28,806 nucleotides of DNA, from contig JAUVHP010000002.1 of the NCBI GenBank assembly GCA_030593225.1, forward strand, positions 1-28,806. The letters are read 5' to 3'. Made by a program: the position numbers and the translations under genes. The stretch is from an archaeon (GTDB lineage Archaea > Nanobdellota > Nanobdellia > Pacearchaeales > GW2011-AR1). Numbering within the stretch: the stretch's first letter is position 1; the number at the start of each line of letters is the position of its first letter. A model generated the notes under the pieces. The model searched no databases. It saw only the letters and a list, made by a program, of their open reading frames with translations, and was not told the origin of the DNA. Shown in pieces: positions 14,680 through 23,340 of the stretch.

Positions 14680-16167
14680 GTGAAAGGAAATATTTTATTC
14701 GGGGGTGAAGCAGGTCAAGGACCTAATTTTTTGACGCATCTTTTAGGAGAGGCCTTGACTAAACAAGGTTATTATGTATTTTATGCACGAGATTATCAAT
14801 CTTTAATAAGGGGAGGGCATAATTTTAATGTCTTAACTTTTTCAGATGAGCCAGTTTACAGCAATGATAAAAAAATAGATATTCTTGTAGCACTTGACGA
14901 GAATACAGAAAAAATACATAGAGAAAATCTTGCATCAGACGGAATTCTTTTAGAAGGCAATCATTCAAATGTGTATTTTGCAGGAATGCTTTTTAAAATA
15001 TTAAACTTAGATTTTAAATTATTAGAAAATGAATTAAAAGAAAAAGATAAATTTGAAGAGAATTTTTCTGAGGCAAAAAAAGGTTATGAAAGTGCAGCAA
15101 TCACAATTCAAATCCCTAAAGTAAATTTTAAAAAATTTAACTTTATCAACGGAAATCAAGGAATTGCAGAGGGAGCAGTTAAATCTGGATTAGATATTTA
15201 TTATGCATATCCTATGACTCCAGCGACAACGATTTTAGTAGAACTTGCACAAAAACAAGAAAAGAATTTATTTTTAACATTACAACTTGAAAACGAAATT
15301 GCAGTAATAAATGCAGCAATTGGTTCAGCAATGACTGGAGCAAAAGCAATGGTGGGAACTTCAGGTGGCGGGTTTGATTTAATGAGTGAGTCCTTAAGTT
15401 TAACAGGGATTGCAGAGGTGCCGATGGTTATTGCATTGATTCAGCGACCTGGACCTGGAACAGGAGTAGCAACTTATACAGGGCAAGGCGACTTACATTT
15501 AGCACGACACTCAGGACACGGAGAATTCAACAGAATCGTGGTTGCACCAGGTGACCCAAAAGAAGCAGAAGAATTAACTTCCCAAGCATTTTATTTTTCA
15601 CAAGAATTTAAAATTCCATCAATAATTTTAGGAGATAAACATTTAGGAGAAAGTTTTTACACAATAGCAGGAGAGCCAGAAATCACTTCTTCAAAAAAAT
15701 CAACAAAACTCAAAAGATACAATAGTTACGAAGTTGATGATGAAGGAAGTGCTACTGAAAATCCAAAAATAATTATTGAAAAAATAAATGAGAGACAATC
15801 AAAACAAAAAAATATAGAGCAAGAAGCCACGAGTTTTGAACAATACAAAACTTATGGAAAATCAAACTCAGAAAATATTATTGTTTCTTGGGGTTCTCCA
15901 AAAGGAGCAATTATAGACGCTATTAAAGAATTAGATTGTAAATTTATCCAAATATTATATATTGAACCATTTCCAAAAGATTTGAAAAAACATTTAGAAA
16001 ATAAAAATATTATTTTAGTAGAAAATAATGTAACAGCCCCAATGGCAGACCTAATCGCAGAAAAAACAGGAATTTTTATTAAAGACAAAAATAAAATTCT
16101 GCGATATGATGGACGACCATTTTTATGCGATGAATTAAAGAAGGAGATTGAGGGGAGGTTGGGATGA
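14680..16167 (+). CDS. korA: 2-oxoacid:ferredoxin oxidoreductase, fused gamma-alpha subunit
   Basis: 495 residues, GTG start supported by TATA spacing. The enzyme converts a 2-oxoacid and CoA to acyl-CoA, CO2 and reduced ferredoxin. The N-terminal ~140 residues are the gamma domain (GGEAGQGPNFLTHLL; YARDYQSLIRGGHNFNVL). The alpha domain begins at GNQGIAEGAVKSGLDIYYAYPMTP, with ENEIAVINAAIGSAMTGAKAMVGTSGGG, and ends with a transketolase-C-like part (SWGSPKGAIIDAI; VENNVTAPMADLIAEKTG). This is the KorA-type fusion, slightly shorter than usual (about 550-600). The beta subunit gene is two genes downstream. Substrate (2-oxoglutarate or another 2-oxoacid) cannot be settled, and no ferredoxin-domain delta subunit lies in the window. 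Confidence 0.9.
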   Translation: MKGNILFGGEAGQGPNFLTHLLGEALTKQGYYVFYARDYQSLIRGGHNFNVLTFSDEPVYSNDKKIDILVALDENTEKIHRENLASDGILLEGNHSNVYFAGMLFKILNLDFKLLENELKEKDKFEENFSEAKKGYESAAITIQIPKVNFKKFNFINGNQGIAEGAVKSGLDIYYAYPMTPATTILVELAQKQEKNLFLTLQLENEIAVINAAIGSAMTGAKAMVGTSGGGFDLMSESLSLTGIAEVPMVIALIQRPGPGTGVATYTGQGDLHLARHSGHGEFNRIVVAPGDPKEAEELTSQAFYFSQEFKIPSIILGDKHLGESFYTIAGEPEITSSKKSTKLKRYNSYEVDDEGSATENPKIIIEKINERQSKQKNIEQEATSFEQYKTYGKSNSENIIVSWGSPKGAIIDAIKELDCKFIQILYIEPFPKDLKKHLENKNIILVENNVTAPMADLIAEKTGIFIKDKNKILRYDGRPFLCDELKKEIEGRLG

Positions 16168-17012
16168 CTAAAAACTTTAAATTCAAAACATATGGGATAG
16201 TAGGAATAATTTTAATTTTTTTAGTTGAACTTAATTTCTTTTTTAAAATTCAACCTTTTGCAAATTGGTATTTTCCAATTATTTGGTTAGGGTATATTTT
16301 AGTTATTGATGCAATTGTTTACAAATTAAAAGGAAAATCTTTTATTAATAATCATATCTTGCAATTTATTGGTTTGTTTGTGTTGTCTTCGCTGTTTTGG
16401 TATGTTTTTGAGTTTCTTAATTTCTTTGTACAAAATTGGGAGTATATTGGCTTAGCAAGTTTTGATAACGAGAGATTATTAGTTTTTTTCAAACTCATAG
16501 CATTTTCAACAGTTCTCCCTGCGTTTTTTGAAACAACAGAACTTATTAGAGCAATACATTTATTTGATAAAATTAAATTAAAAAAATCCCATAAAATTTC
16601 AAAAACATTTCTTTATTCATTAATTATGGCTGGAATAATTTGTTTTTTTCTTCCTATGTTTTTCCCAATTTATACTTTCCCTTTAATTTGGTTAAGTTTT
16701 TTCTTAATTCTTGACCCAATAAATTATTTAAATAAACAGCCAAGTATTATTGGACATCTAAAAGATAGAAAACTTGTTGTTCCTCTTTCACTTCTTTTAG
16801 CAGGAATAATAATGGGTTTCTTTTGGGAATTCTGGAATTTTTGGGCAATATCAAAATGGATTTATCATATTCCTTTTGTAGGTTTTCTCAAAATTTTTGA
16901 AATGCCAATATTAGGTTTTTTAGGATATCTTCCATTTGCATTTGAACTTTATGCAATGTATTGGTTTGTAAGAAGTTTATTTATACATAAAGAGGTTTTA
17001 TTAGTAAAATGA
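16164..17012 (+). CDS. Eight-helix membrane protein with internal duplication, embedded in kor operon
   Basis: 282 residues, no family recognised. About eight membrane helices arranged as two homologous halves (roughly 10-135 and 147-272). FPIIWLGYILVIDAIVY (37-53) matches FPLIWLSFFLILDPINY (172-188). FWYVFEFLNFF (78-88) matches GFFWEFWNFWA (218-228), with E83/E222 and N86/N225 in step. LPAFFETTELI (118-128) matches LPFAFELYAMY (256-266). Conserved buried Asp, Glu and Asn suggest a channel, carrier or membrane enzyme, but none can be named. Its ATG overlaps the korA stop, and its stop overlaps the korB ATG (ATGA both times). A strong GGGGAGG precedes its start, so it is translated with the oxidoreductase. 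Confidence 0.8.
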   Translation: MTKNFKFKTYGIVGIILIFLVELNFFFKIQPFANWYFPIIWLGYILVIDAIVYKLKGKSFINNHILQFIGLFVLSSLFWYVFEFLNFFVQNWEYIGLASFDNERLLVFFKLIAFSTVLPAFFETTELIRAIHLFDKIKLKKSHKISKTFLYSLIMAGIICFFLPMFFPIYTFPLIWLSFFLILDPINYLNKQPSIIGHLKDRKLVVPLSLLLAGIIMGFFWEFWNFWAISKWIYHIPFVGFLKIFEMPILGFLGYLPFAFELYAMYWFVRSLFIHKEVLLVK

Positions 17013-17839
17013 CAAACATAGCAACCACAACAAAAAACACATGGTGTCCAGGATGTTTTAATTTCCAGATACTTGCAGGAGTAAAAAAATTTATTGAAGG
17101 AGAAATAGATTTAGGAAAATCAAAAGATGATTTTGCAATTGTTTCAGGAATAGGTTGCCATGCCAAAATATTTGATTATTTAAATATAAATGGAATTAAT
17201 TCTTTGCATGGAAGAGTTTTGCCGACGTGCTTAGGTTTAAAGGTCGGAAATCCTAATTTAAATGTAATTGGTTTTTCAGGAGACGGCGATGCTTATGCAG
17301 AAGGAATGGAACACATAATTCATGCTGCAAGATACAATTCAAATTTTACTTATGTTGTTAATAATAATCAAGTTTTTGCATTAACATTAGGAGAACCAAC
17401 TCCAACAACTGAATTAGATTTTAAAGATAAAACAACACCTTATGGAGTTAAAGTAAATCCAATTAATCCATTAAAATTAATGCTGGCATCTGGAGCAACA
17501 TTTGTTGCAAGAGTTTTCGCAGACATTAATCAAGTAGAATTAGTTTTAAAAGAAGCATCAAAACACAAGGGTTTTGCTTTTATAGAAATAATTCAACCTT
17601 GCATTATTTTCCATAAAGATAAGGGCTATAAAGAAAAAATTTACAATTTAGAAAGTAGCCACGATAAAACAAGTTTTGAACAGGCGTGGAGAAAAGCAGA
17701 TGAATTCAATTACAATATTGTAACAAGAATTCCTGTTGGAATATTTTACCAAAAACAAGAAGAAGTTTTTGAAGACAAATTTGCAATATTAAAAAAATTC
17801 CAAGAAAATAAAACAAGTTGGAAAGATATTAAACGATAA
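17009..17839 (+). CDS. korB: 2-oxoacid:ferredoxin oxidoreductase, beta subunit
   Basis: 276 residues, the thiamine-pyrophosphate-binding subunit that pairs with the gamma-alpha chain. WCPGC near residues 12-16 is the conserved N-terminal Cys motif of Kor/Por beta chains. Residues GIGCHAKIFDYLN follow, with HGRVLPTCLGLK. The TPP motif is GFSGDGDAYAEGMEHIIHAARYNSNFTYVVNNN (GDGD to NN, 30-odd residues), then FALTLGEPTPTTE. The C-terminus has IEIIQPCIIFHKDKGYKEK, containing the late conserved Cys. Cysteine pattern and length support an iron-sulfur-binding beta chain. The start is coupled by ATGA to the preceding membrane gene, with AAGAGG upstream. Its 3' end overlaps the convergent methyltransferase gene by 11 bp. 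Confidence 0.92.
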   Translation: MTNIATTTKNTWCPGCFNFQILAGVKKFIEGEIDLGKSKDDFAIVSGIGCHAKIFDYLNINGINSLHGRVLPTCLGLKVGNPNLNVIGFSGDGDAYAEGMEHIIHAARYNSNFTYVVNNNQVFALTLGEPTPTTELDFKDKTTPYGVKVNPINPLKLMLASGATFVARVFADINQVELVLKEASKHKGFAFIEIIQPCIIFHKDKGYKEKIYNLESSHDKTSFEQAWRKADEFNYNIVTRIPVGIFYQKQEEVFEDKFAILKKFQENKTSWKDIKR

Positions 17840-18371
17840 GCCCCCAAACAAACAACTCCTCAAAAAATATTTTTTTCTTTGCAACTAAATTTATTTCATA
17901 ATTTGTAAAATCAATTCCTTGTGTTAAAGAACTTGTTAGCAAAAAAACTTCTCCATTTTTCTCTAAATATTTTTTTGCACTTTTCAAAAATTTATTAATC
18001 AATTCACTTCCTTTTTTTCCACCAGTAGTTGCTAATTTTGAACTTTTGGGTTCATCTTTATTTTCTGGCAAATAAGGGGGATTAAAAATAATTACATTAT
18101 ATTTTCCTTCAACATTTTCAAATAAATTTGATAACACACAATTAATTTCTAGTTCTTTACATTTTTCAACAGCTTTAGGATTTATATCACAACAAAAAAT
18201 ATTTTCTTTTTTCACCCCCAAATTTAAAAGATTCTTAATTTGAATTCCACTTCCACAACCAATTTCTAAAATTTTTAAATTAGGATTATCTTTTAATAAA
18301 AAAGGTATTTTTCTTTTTAAGACATTGACTAGTAAGTAAGAATCCTCTGCTGGTTCGTAAATGTTAAACAT
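17829..18371 (-). CDS. HemK2/Mtq2-like class I methyltransferase (release-factor glutamine methylase candidate)
   Basis: 180 residues, the short archaeal-eukaryal HemK form without the bacterial N-terminal helical domain. The start YEPAEDSYLLVNVL is the family's Y-x-P-A-E-D-S motif. AdoMet motif I is ILEIGCGSGIQI, and the acidic residue after strand 2 is in FCCDINPKAVE. The catalytic IIFNPPYLP (NPPY) would bind the substrate glutamine. Known members methylate the GGQ glutamine of release factor aRF1/eRF1 with the activator Trm112; no Trm112 gene is seen here. It starts 1 bp after the stop of the preceding small membrane protein gene, so the two are an operon. Confidence 0.85.
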   Translation of the reverse strand: MFNIYEPAEDSYLLVNVLKRKIPFLLKDNPNLKILEIGCGSGIQIKNLLNLGVKKENIFCCDINPKAVEKCKELEINCVLSNLFENVEGKYNVIIFNPPYLPENKDEPKSSKLATTGGKKGSELINKFLKSAKKYLEKNGEVFLLTSSLTQGIDFTNYEINLVAKKKIFFEELFVWGLIV

Positions 18372-18372
18372 T

Positions 18373-18729
18373 TTAGAATATTTTTTCCCTAAACATAATA
18401 AAGAATATTAAACCCCCTACTAAAATTACTAATATGCCAACCAATAAAATAATCAATCCTATTTTTTTTGAAGAAGGTTTTTTAGGTTGAATTATCTCTT
18501 TTGGTTTCAGAGGTTTTGCCTGAAATTTTTTCTGTTGAATTATTTTTTTCCCAACAACTTGTTTAACTTCTACAGGTTTGTTTTGCTGTTCTCTAAAAAT
18601 AATCTGTGCCGCTTCTTCAACTTCTTTTTTATCATAACCAGAATTATAAAAACTCTGCATAGCATCTTTCAAAGAAAAATTATGAGTCATAGCTATTCGT
18701 AAACCTCCAAGGATTGCTTCATTTACCAT
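18373..18729 (-). CDS. Small tail-anchored protein with UBA-like N-terminal helices
   Basis: 118 residues. The first ~45 form three short helices (NEAILGGLRIAMTHNFSLKD, AMQSFYNSGYDKKEVEEAAQ). The G-Y-x-x-x-E-x-x-x-A-A pattern resembles a ubiquitin-associated fold, though no ubiquitin system is implied. A Lys/Pro/Gln-rich linker follows (about 50-88). A single membrane helix (IGLIILLVGILVILVGGLIF) and a short basic tail end the protein. It would be anchored with the helical domain in the cytosol. I have a general memory of similar proteins in DPANN archaea but no function. A TATA-like box near 18751-18760 is centred about 26 bp before the ATG. The methyltransferase gene follows immediately. 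Confidence 0.7.
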   Translation of the reverse strand: MVNEAILGGLRIAMTHNFSLKDAMQSFYNSGYDKKEVEEAAQIIFREQQNKPVEVKQVVGKKIIQQKKFQAKPLKPKEIIQPKKPSSKKIGLIILLVGILVILVGGLIFFIMFREKIF

Positions 18730-18763
18730 ACAAAACTAAAGTATTTAGAATTTAAAAAATATC

Positions 18764-20149
18764 TTAAAACTTCAAAAGTTTTCCATTAGAACTTAAATGT
18801 GATGTCTCGCCAAATTTATATCCAAACTCTGAAGCCAATTCAATAAAAGGAGTTTCTTGTTCCAATGACCCGTGTGCAGGAATAACATGTTTTGGTTTTA
18901 ATAATTCAATCAAATCCCTTAAATCTTCACGACTTCCATGCCCATGAACATGAACATTTGTTTGAAGTTTAACTCCCATATTTCTTAATTTTTTATCTAA
19001 TCTTTCACGAAGCATTTGATTTGGTTGCACAGGTATAACACTTGAAGAAAAAATCAGATTATCTCCTGGTTTAAATTTAAACGGTGTTTCTCCCTTAACA
19101 ATTCTGTCAAGTATAGAACCTTTTTCTGCCTGATGCCCTGTACATACAACTAAATATCTTCCTCTATCTCTTTCAATTTTAGCTAAAAAAGAATTTATTT
19201 GTCTTCGGTATTTAATCAATTTAATTTTATTGGCGAATGGACACTGTCCAACACTAATTGCACTATTTACATATTTATTCAAACTTCTTCCTAAAAAAAT
19301 AATTTGTCTATTTGTTTTTTGAGCAAATTCAACAATGTTTTTTAATCTTTCAATATGTGAAGAAAACGTAGTGATAAATAAGGCACTATTCTTTCCTTCA
19401 GCACGAGAAAATGCTTCTTGCAATAAATGTTTTGCAATTGCTTCTCCCCCTGGTTTTTTCTCAGTCCCAGAATAAAGTGCATCTGCAACCAAAACTTTAA
19501 CACCTTTTTTACTTAATTCTTTCATACGTTTATAATTAGGAGGATTACCCATTGTCGGATAATTATCAAACTTAAAATCTAACCCATAGAAAAAAATCCC
19601 CTCTTTAGTGTGAAGAGCAATAAAATAACATTGAATTGTTGAATGTGTTGTATGGATAAATTCAACCTTCATATTCTCACTAATTTTATGAATTGAATTC
19701 GCTTGCACAACTTTTTTTGTATTATGAACCCTCATTTTGTCGTCTTCTAAAATTGAATCAATCACAGCCATAGTAAAAGGCGAAGCCATAATAGTTGCTT
19801 TTGGATATCTTTGAGAAATATATGGGATTGCCCCGATGTGGTCTAAGTGTGCGTGTCCAATAACAATTGCTTTAACTTTATTTCTCCAACCCAATTTATC
19901 TAAAATCAAATCATCTGGAATAGCCCCTGCATTTCTAAGTTTTCTTTCAGTGTATTGCTGAAAAACTTCGTTCTCTTGTAATTCAATAACAGAAGGCAAA
20001 TGAAAACCAGCGTCAAAAATAACAACATCTTCACCCACTTTTACAGCAGTCATATTTTTCCCGACCTCTTCATACCCCCCAACTGTGCATACTTCCATTT
20101 GGCAACTTCTTGTTGACGAATGATAAGATGATTTATTCATCGACACCAT
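18764..20149 (-). CDS. rnj: Archaeal RNase J (metallo-beta-lactamase/beta-CASP ribonuclease)
   Basis: 461 residues. RNase J trims RNA from the 5' end and completes the decay set here with the exosome (3'-5') and FttA. The metal motif HAHLDHIGAIPY starts at residue 99. Other catalytic motifs are THSTIQCYFI, YGLDFKFD (the Asp ligand region), the beta-CASP motif FITTFSSHIERL, VVCTGHQAEKGS, VHVHGHGSREDL and VIPAHGSLEQE. An N-terminal extension of about 17 residues (MNKSSYHSSTRS) precedes the usual start at MEVCTVGGYEEVGKN. It lacks the bacterial C-terminal domain, as archaeal forms do. Exact start could be ATG 20149 or the ATG three codons later. Confidence 0.93.
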   Translation of the reverse strand: MVSMNKSSYHSSTRSCQMEVCTVGGYEEVGKNMTAVKVGEDVVIFDAGFHLPSVIELQENEVFQQYTERKLRNAGAIPDDLILDKLGWRNKVKAIVIGHAHLDHIGAIPYISQRYPKATIMASPFTMAVIDSILEDDKMRVHNTKKVVQANSIHKISENMKVEFIHTTHSTIQCYFIALHTKEGIFFYGLDFKFDNYPTMGNPPNYKRMKELSKKGVKVLVADALYSGTEKKPGGEAIAKHLLQEAFSRAEGKNSALFITTFSSHIERLKNIVEFAQKTNRQIIFLGRSLNKYVNSAISVGQCPFANKIKLIKYRRQINSFLAKIERDRGRYLVVCTGHQAEKGSILDRIVKGETPFKFKPGDNLIFSSSVIPVQPNQMLRERLDKKLRNMGVKLQTNVHVHGHGSREDLRDLIELLKPKHVIPAHGSLEQETPFIELASEFGYKFGETSHLSSNGKLLKF

Positions 20150-20272
20150 TTAAATAAAACCCTCCTTATTTGAATGTATGAAAAATTTTAATTTTACTTC
20201 CATTTATTCAAAAATCAAAGCAAGTTTAAAAATGTTTTAGAAATTTTTTGATTTCCCACAATCCCACATAAA

Positions 20273-20280
20273 TTTTAATA
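20273..20280 (+). promoter_or_regulatory. TATA box of the Cys-rich protein / subtilase unit
   Basis: TTTTAATA centred about 26 bp before ATG 20303, the spacing expected for a leaderless transcript. The preceding ~120 bp (divergent from rnj) show no other clear signal beyond A/T richness. Confidence 0.4.
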
Positions 20281-20302
20281 ACCTCTTTTCCCAATTTTAT
20301 TT

Positions 20303-20602
20303 ATGAAAAAAGAGTTGACAATAATAATTATCTTAATAATTATTTTAACAAGTATTTATTTTTTTATTCCTCAATCTCCAAAAATTCAAGAATGTCAAAT
20401 TGATTCTGATTGTGTGAAAGTTCAAACGACTTGTTGTAGTTGTAATATGGGTGGTGAAGAAAAATGTGTTTCATCATCAGAGGTTGAATTTTATAAAGAA
20501 AAATTAAAAAAAGAATGCGTTGAACAAATGTTGTGTCCTGCTTTTTTTGCTTGCCACATTAATTCTTGTGTTTGTGAAAAAGGAATCTGCACGGAAAAAT
20601 GA
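20303..20602 (+). CDS. Exported cysteine-rich small protein
   Basis: 99 residues. KELTIIIILIIILTSIYFFI (3-22) is a signal anchor. The outer part has twelve cysteines (31, 37, 44, 45, 47, 55, 72, 78, 84, 89, 91, 96). They lie in the pattern C-x5-C-x6-CC-x-C around TTCCSCNMGGEEKC, then ECVEQMLCPAFFAC and SCVCEKGIC. The even number and the extracellular position suggest six disulfides or a metal site. It resembles small Cys-cluster exported proteins of uncharacterised archaea; I cannot assign a role. Its stop overlaps the start of the subtilase gene (ATGA), so it could be an inhibitor, activator or chaperone of that protease. That is inference from coupling only. Confidence 0.7.
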   Translation: MKKELTIIIILIIILTSIYFFIPQSPKIQECQIDSDCVKVQTTCCSCNMGGEEKCVSSSEVEFYKEKLKKECVEQMLCPAFFACHINSCVCEKGICTEK

Positions 20603-23340
20603 AGAAATATGCAGTTATTATTTTGATTAGCATTTTTGCATTTTCACTTATTAGCTCATATAATAATTCTAAAGAAGTTAAGATTAGTTCTGATGTTTTA
20701 AAAAGATTTAATTCTGGAGAAGAGAAAGTAAAAGTCATAGTCCGAATAAATGATTCTTCTAAAAAAAATAAAATATTTAATTTTGGGAATATTCCTCAAC
20801 AAAAAAATTATGAAGATTTAATCAAAGATAAAATAAGTAAAGATAAAATAAAAAATAGTTTTAGAAATTCATTTACTGTTGAGTTATCTAAAAAGGATTT
20901 AGAAAAATTAAAATTTGATAAAGATATAATTGAGATAGTTGAATCAAAAGAAATTAAGTTATTTTTGCAAGATGCTGTGAATATAATGAATGTAACCGAA
21001 ACAAGGTCAATCCAAATTTCATCTATAAATCTTACAGGAATTAGTCAGGCAGTTTGTGTTATTGATACTGGAATTAATTATTCTCATCCAGATTTAGGAG
21101 GATGTAGTGAAACTACTTTTTTAAATGGCGAATGTGCAAAAGTTATTGGTGGGTGGGATTTTAATACAGGGACACAAGATAACAATCCAATGGATTATAA
21201 TGGGCATGGAACACATGTTTCAGGAATTGTTGGAGCAAATGGAATAATTTCTGGAATAGCCCTTGATACAAAAATAGTTGCAGTAAAAGTTTTTGATGAT
21301 AATGGTGTTGGGGGGAACACACTAGTTTTAGCAAATGCTATTCAGTGGTGCGTAGATAATTCTTCAATTTATAACATTTCTGTAATTACAATGAGTTTAG
21401 GTTTTGCAGAGAATTATACTTCTTATTGTGATGCAGATTATCCTCAAATTACAACCTCCATTAATAATGCAAATGAAAAAAATATTTCTGTTGTTGTTGC
21501 TACTGGAAACGATGGGAATTATTCAGCAATTTCTCCACCTTCTTGTATTCAAAATGCAATTCCTGTAGCTTCTTCAACAAAAGTAGTAGAAGGAGTTTCT
21601 GATTTTTCAAATAGAAATAATCTTGTAAAATTATTTGCTACTGGCTCAAATATCAATTCCACATATCTTGGGGGAGGGTATCTTTCCCAATCAGGAACTT
21701 CAATGGCAACACCAATGGTGGCTGGAGCAATTGCAATTATAAATCAGTTTCTTGATTTACAAGAAATTACTAAAACTCCTCAAGAAATAGAAACAATTCT
21801 CAACAACACAGGCAAGTTAATAGACGATAGTTTGGGAAGCGGACTAAATTTTTCAAGAATAGATATTTATTCAGCTTTACTTTCAATTGATTCTTCTGCT
21901 CCAACAGTAAATTTAATTTCACCCGAAGACAATCATTTTAATTTTACACAAAATATAACTTTTAAGTGTTCAGCAAACGATGTTTTATTATCAAATATCA
22001 CACTTTATGTTTGGAATTCAACAGCACTTTATAATACAACTTTTAGAGAAATTGCAGGAACAAACGCAGTGGCAGAATTTAATTTAACAAACATTCCCAA
22101 TGAAAATTATCAATGGAATTGTTTAGCTTACGACCACAATAATAATTTTTCATTTGCTTCTTCAAATTACACTTTAACTTTAAAAGAAATAGACACAATT
22201 CTTAACTCTCCCACAAACAACACATTCACAAATCAGCAAGAGCAAATATTTAATTGCTCCTCACAAACAATATCTTCAAAAGAATTAACAAATATAACTT
22301 TTTATTTATGGAATTCAACAGAATTAATTTACAACTTAACAAAAAACATTTCAGGAACAATCAATTCAACAATTTTTAATTATAATTTAACAAACGAAAC
22401 TTCTTATTACTGGAATTGCATAACTTATAATAATGAATCTTCTTTTGACATATTCACAAATAATTATACTTTAATTTACGAAACCATAAAACCAAACTTA
22501 ACACTCATTGAACCTTTTCCCGAAGATGCAACTTCAAATTCTGCATCAAAAACATTTTATTATAATGTAACAGATAATTATGGGATTAGTAATTGCAGTT
22601 TGATTATAGATAATGAAATTAGTTTAACAAACTATTCAATAAATTCTTCACTAACTAATAATTTTACAAAAACTCTTTCCCCTAAAATTTATAATTGGCA
22701 AATAAACTGCACAGATTTTGCAGGAAATATTGAAAATTCTTCAACTCAAAGTTTTACAATCACTGCCCCTACAATAATTATTTCTTCTTCAGGAGGTGGT
22801 GGAGGAAGTTCATCAATTAAAACTTATGTTGCATTACCACAACAAACTTCAATAGGTTATACAAAAGAATTAAGAAAAAATGACAAAATTAAATTTACAA
22901 TCTCCAATGAAATAACTAATCAACATACAATCACAACAAATTATATAGGAATAGATTATGTTGATATCACTATTCAAAGTAACCCAATAAATTTTGTTTT
23001 ATATATTGGAGAAGAAAAAAAATTAAACCTAACTTCCTCAGAATATTATAATTTTTACATAAAACTTAATTCAATAAAAAATCAAAAAGCAAATCTTACA
23101 ATTCAAACTATTTACGAACAAATTTTTCAAGAGCCAATTGAAATACCTGAAAATAAAACTATCACTGGAAAAACTATTGAAGAAAAAGAAACAGATAAAC
23201 CAAAAATTTTTAAAATTGAATCTCTCAAAACTTATCTAATCATAATACTTATAATCTTTGCTATATTTCTTTTAATAATAAAAAAACAAAGAAACAAAAA
23301 CAAAAATGAAACCATTGAAGCCAAGTGCACGCGAAAATAA
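20599..23340 (+). CDS. Secreted, membrane-anchored subtilisin-like serine protease (S8) with Ig-like repeats
   Basis: 913 residues. An N-terminal signal segment (YAVIILISIFAFSLISS) is followed by an I9-like propeptide (about 25-120). The catalytic triad is D156 in VIDTGINYSHPDL, H203 in NGHGTHVSG and S368 in SGTSMATP, with oxyanion N304 in ATGNDG. After the ~300-residue catalytic domain come three related Ig-like modules (about 433-527, 530-625, 628-725). They share LYVWNST/FYLWNST and YQWNCLAY/YYWNCITY motifs and many N-x-S/T sites, so N-glycosylation is likely. A Gly/Ser hinge (SSSGGGGGSSS), another beta domain, a membrane helix (TYLIIILIIFAIFLLII) and a basic tail follow. It is probably displayed at the cell surface. 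The last 35 bp overlap rnp2. Confidence 0.92.
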   Translation: MKKYAVIILISIFAFSLISSYNNSKEVKISSDVLKRFNSGEEKVKVIVRINDSSKKNKIFNFGNIPQQKNYEDLIKDKISKDKIKNSFRNSFTVELSKKDLEKLKFDKDIIEIVESKEIKLFLQDAVNIMNVTETRSIQISSINLTGISQAVCVIDTGINYSHPDLGGCSETTFLNGECAKVIGGWDFNTGTQDNNPMDYNGHGTHVSGIVGANGIISGIALDTKIVAVKVFDDNGVGGNTLVLANAIQWCVDNSSIYNISVITMSLGFAENYTSYCDADYPQITTSINNANEKNISVVVATGNDGNYSAISPPSCIQNAIPVASSTKVVEGVSDFSNRNNLVKLFATGSNINSTYLGGGYLSQSGTSMATPMVAGAIAIINQFLDLQEITKTPQEIETILNNTGKLIDDSLGSGLNFSRIDIYSALLSIDSSAPTVNLISPEDNHFNFTQNITFKCSANDVLLSNITLYVWNSTALYNTTFREIAGTNAVAEFNLTNIPNENYQWNCLAYDHNNNFSFASSNYTLTLKEIDTILNSPTNNTFTNQQEQIFNCSSQTISSKELTNITFYLWNSTELIYNLTKNISGTINSTIFNYNLTNETSYYWNCITYNNESSFDIFTNNYTLIYETIKPNLTLIEPFPEDATSNSASKTFYYNVTDNYGISNCSLIIDNEISLTNYSINSSLTNNFTKTLSPKIYNWQINCTDFAGNIENSSTQSFTITAPTIIISSSGGGGGSSSIKTYVALPQQTSIGYTKELRKNDKIKFTISNEITNQHTITTNYIGIDYVDITIQSNPINFVLYIGEEKKLNLTSSEYYNFYIKLNSIKNQKANLTIQTIYEQIFQEPIEIPENKTITGKTIEEKETDKPKIFKIESLKTYLIIILIIFAIFLLIIKKQRNKNKNETIEAKCTRK

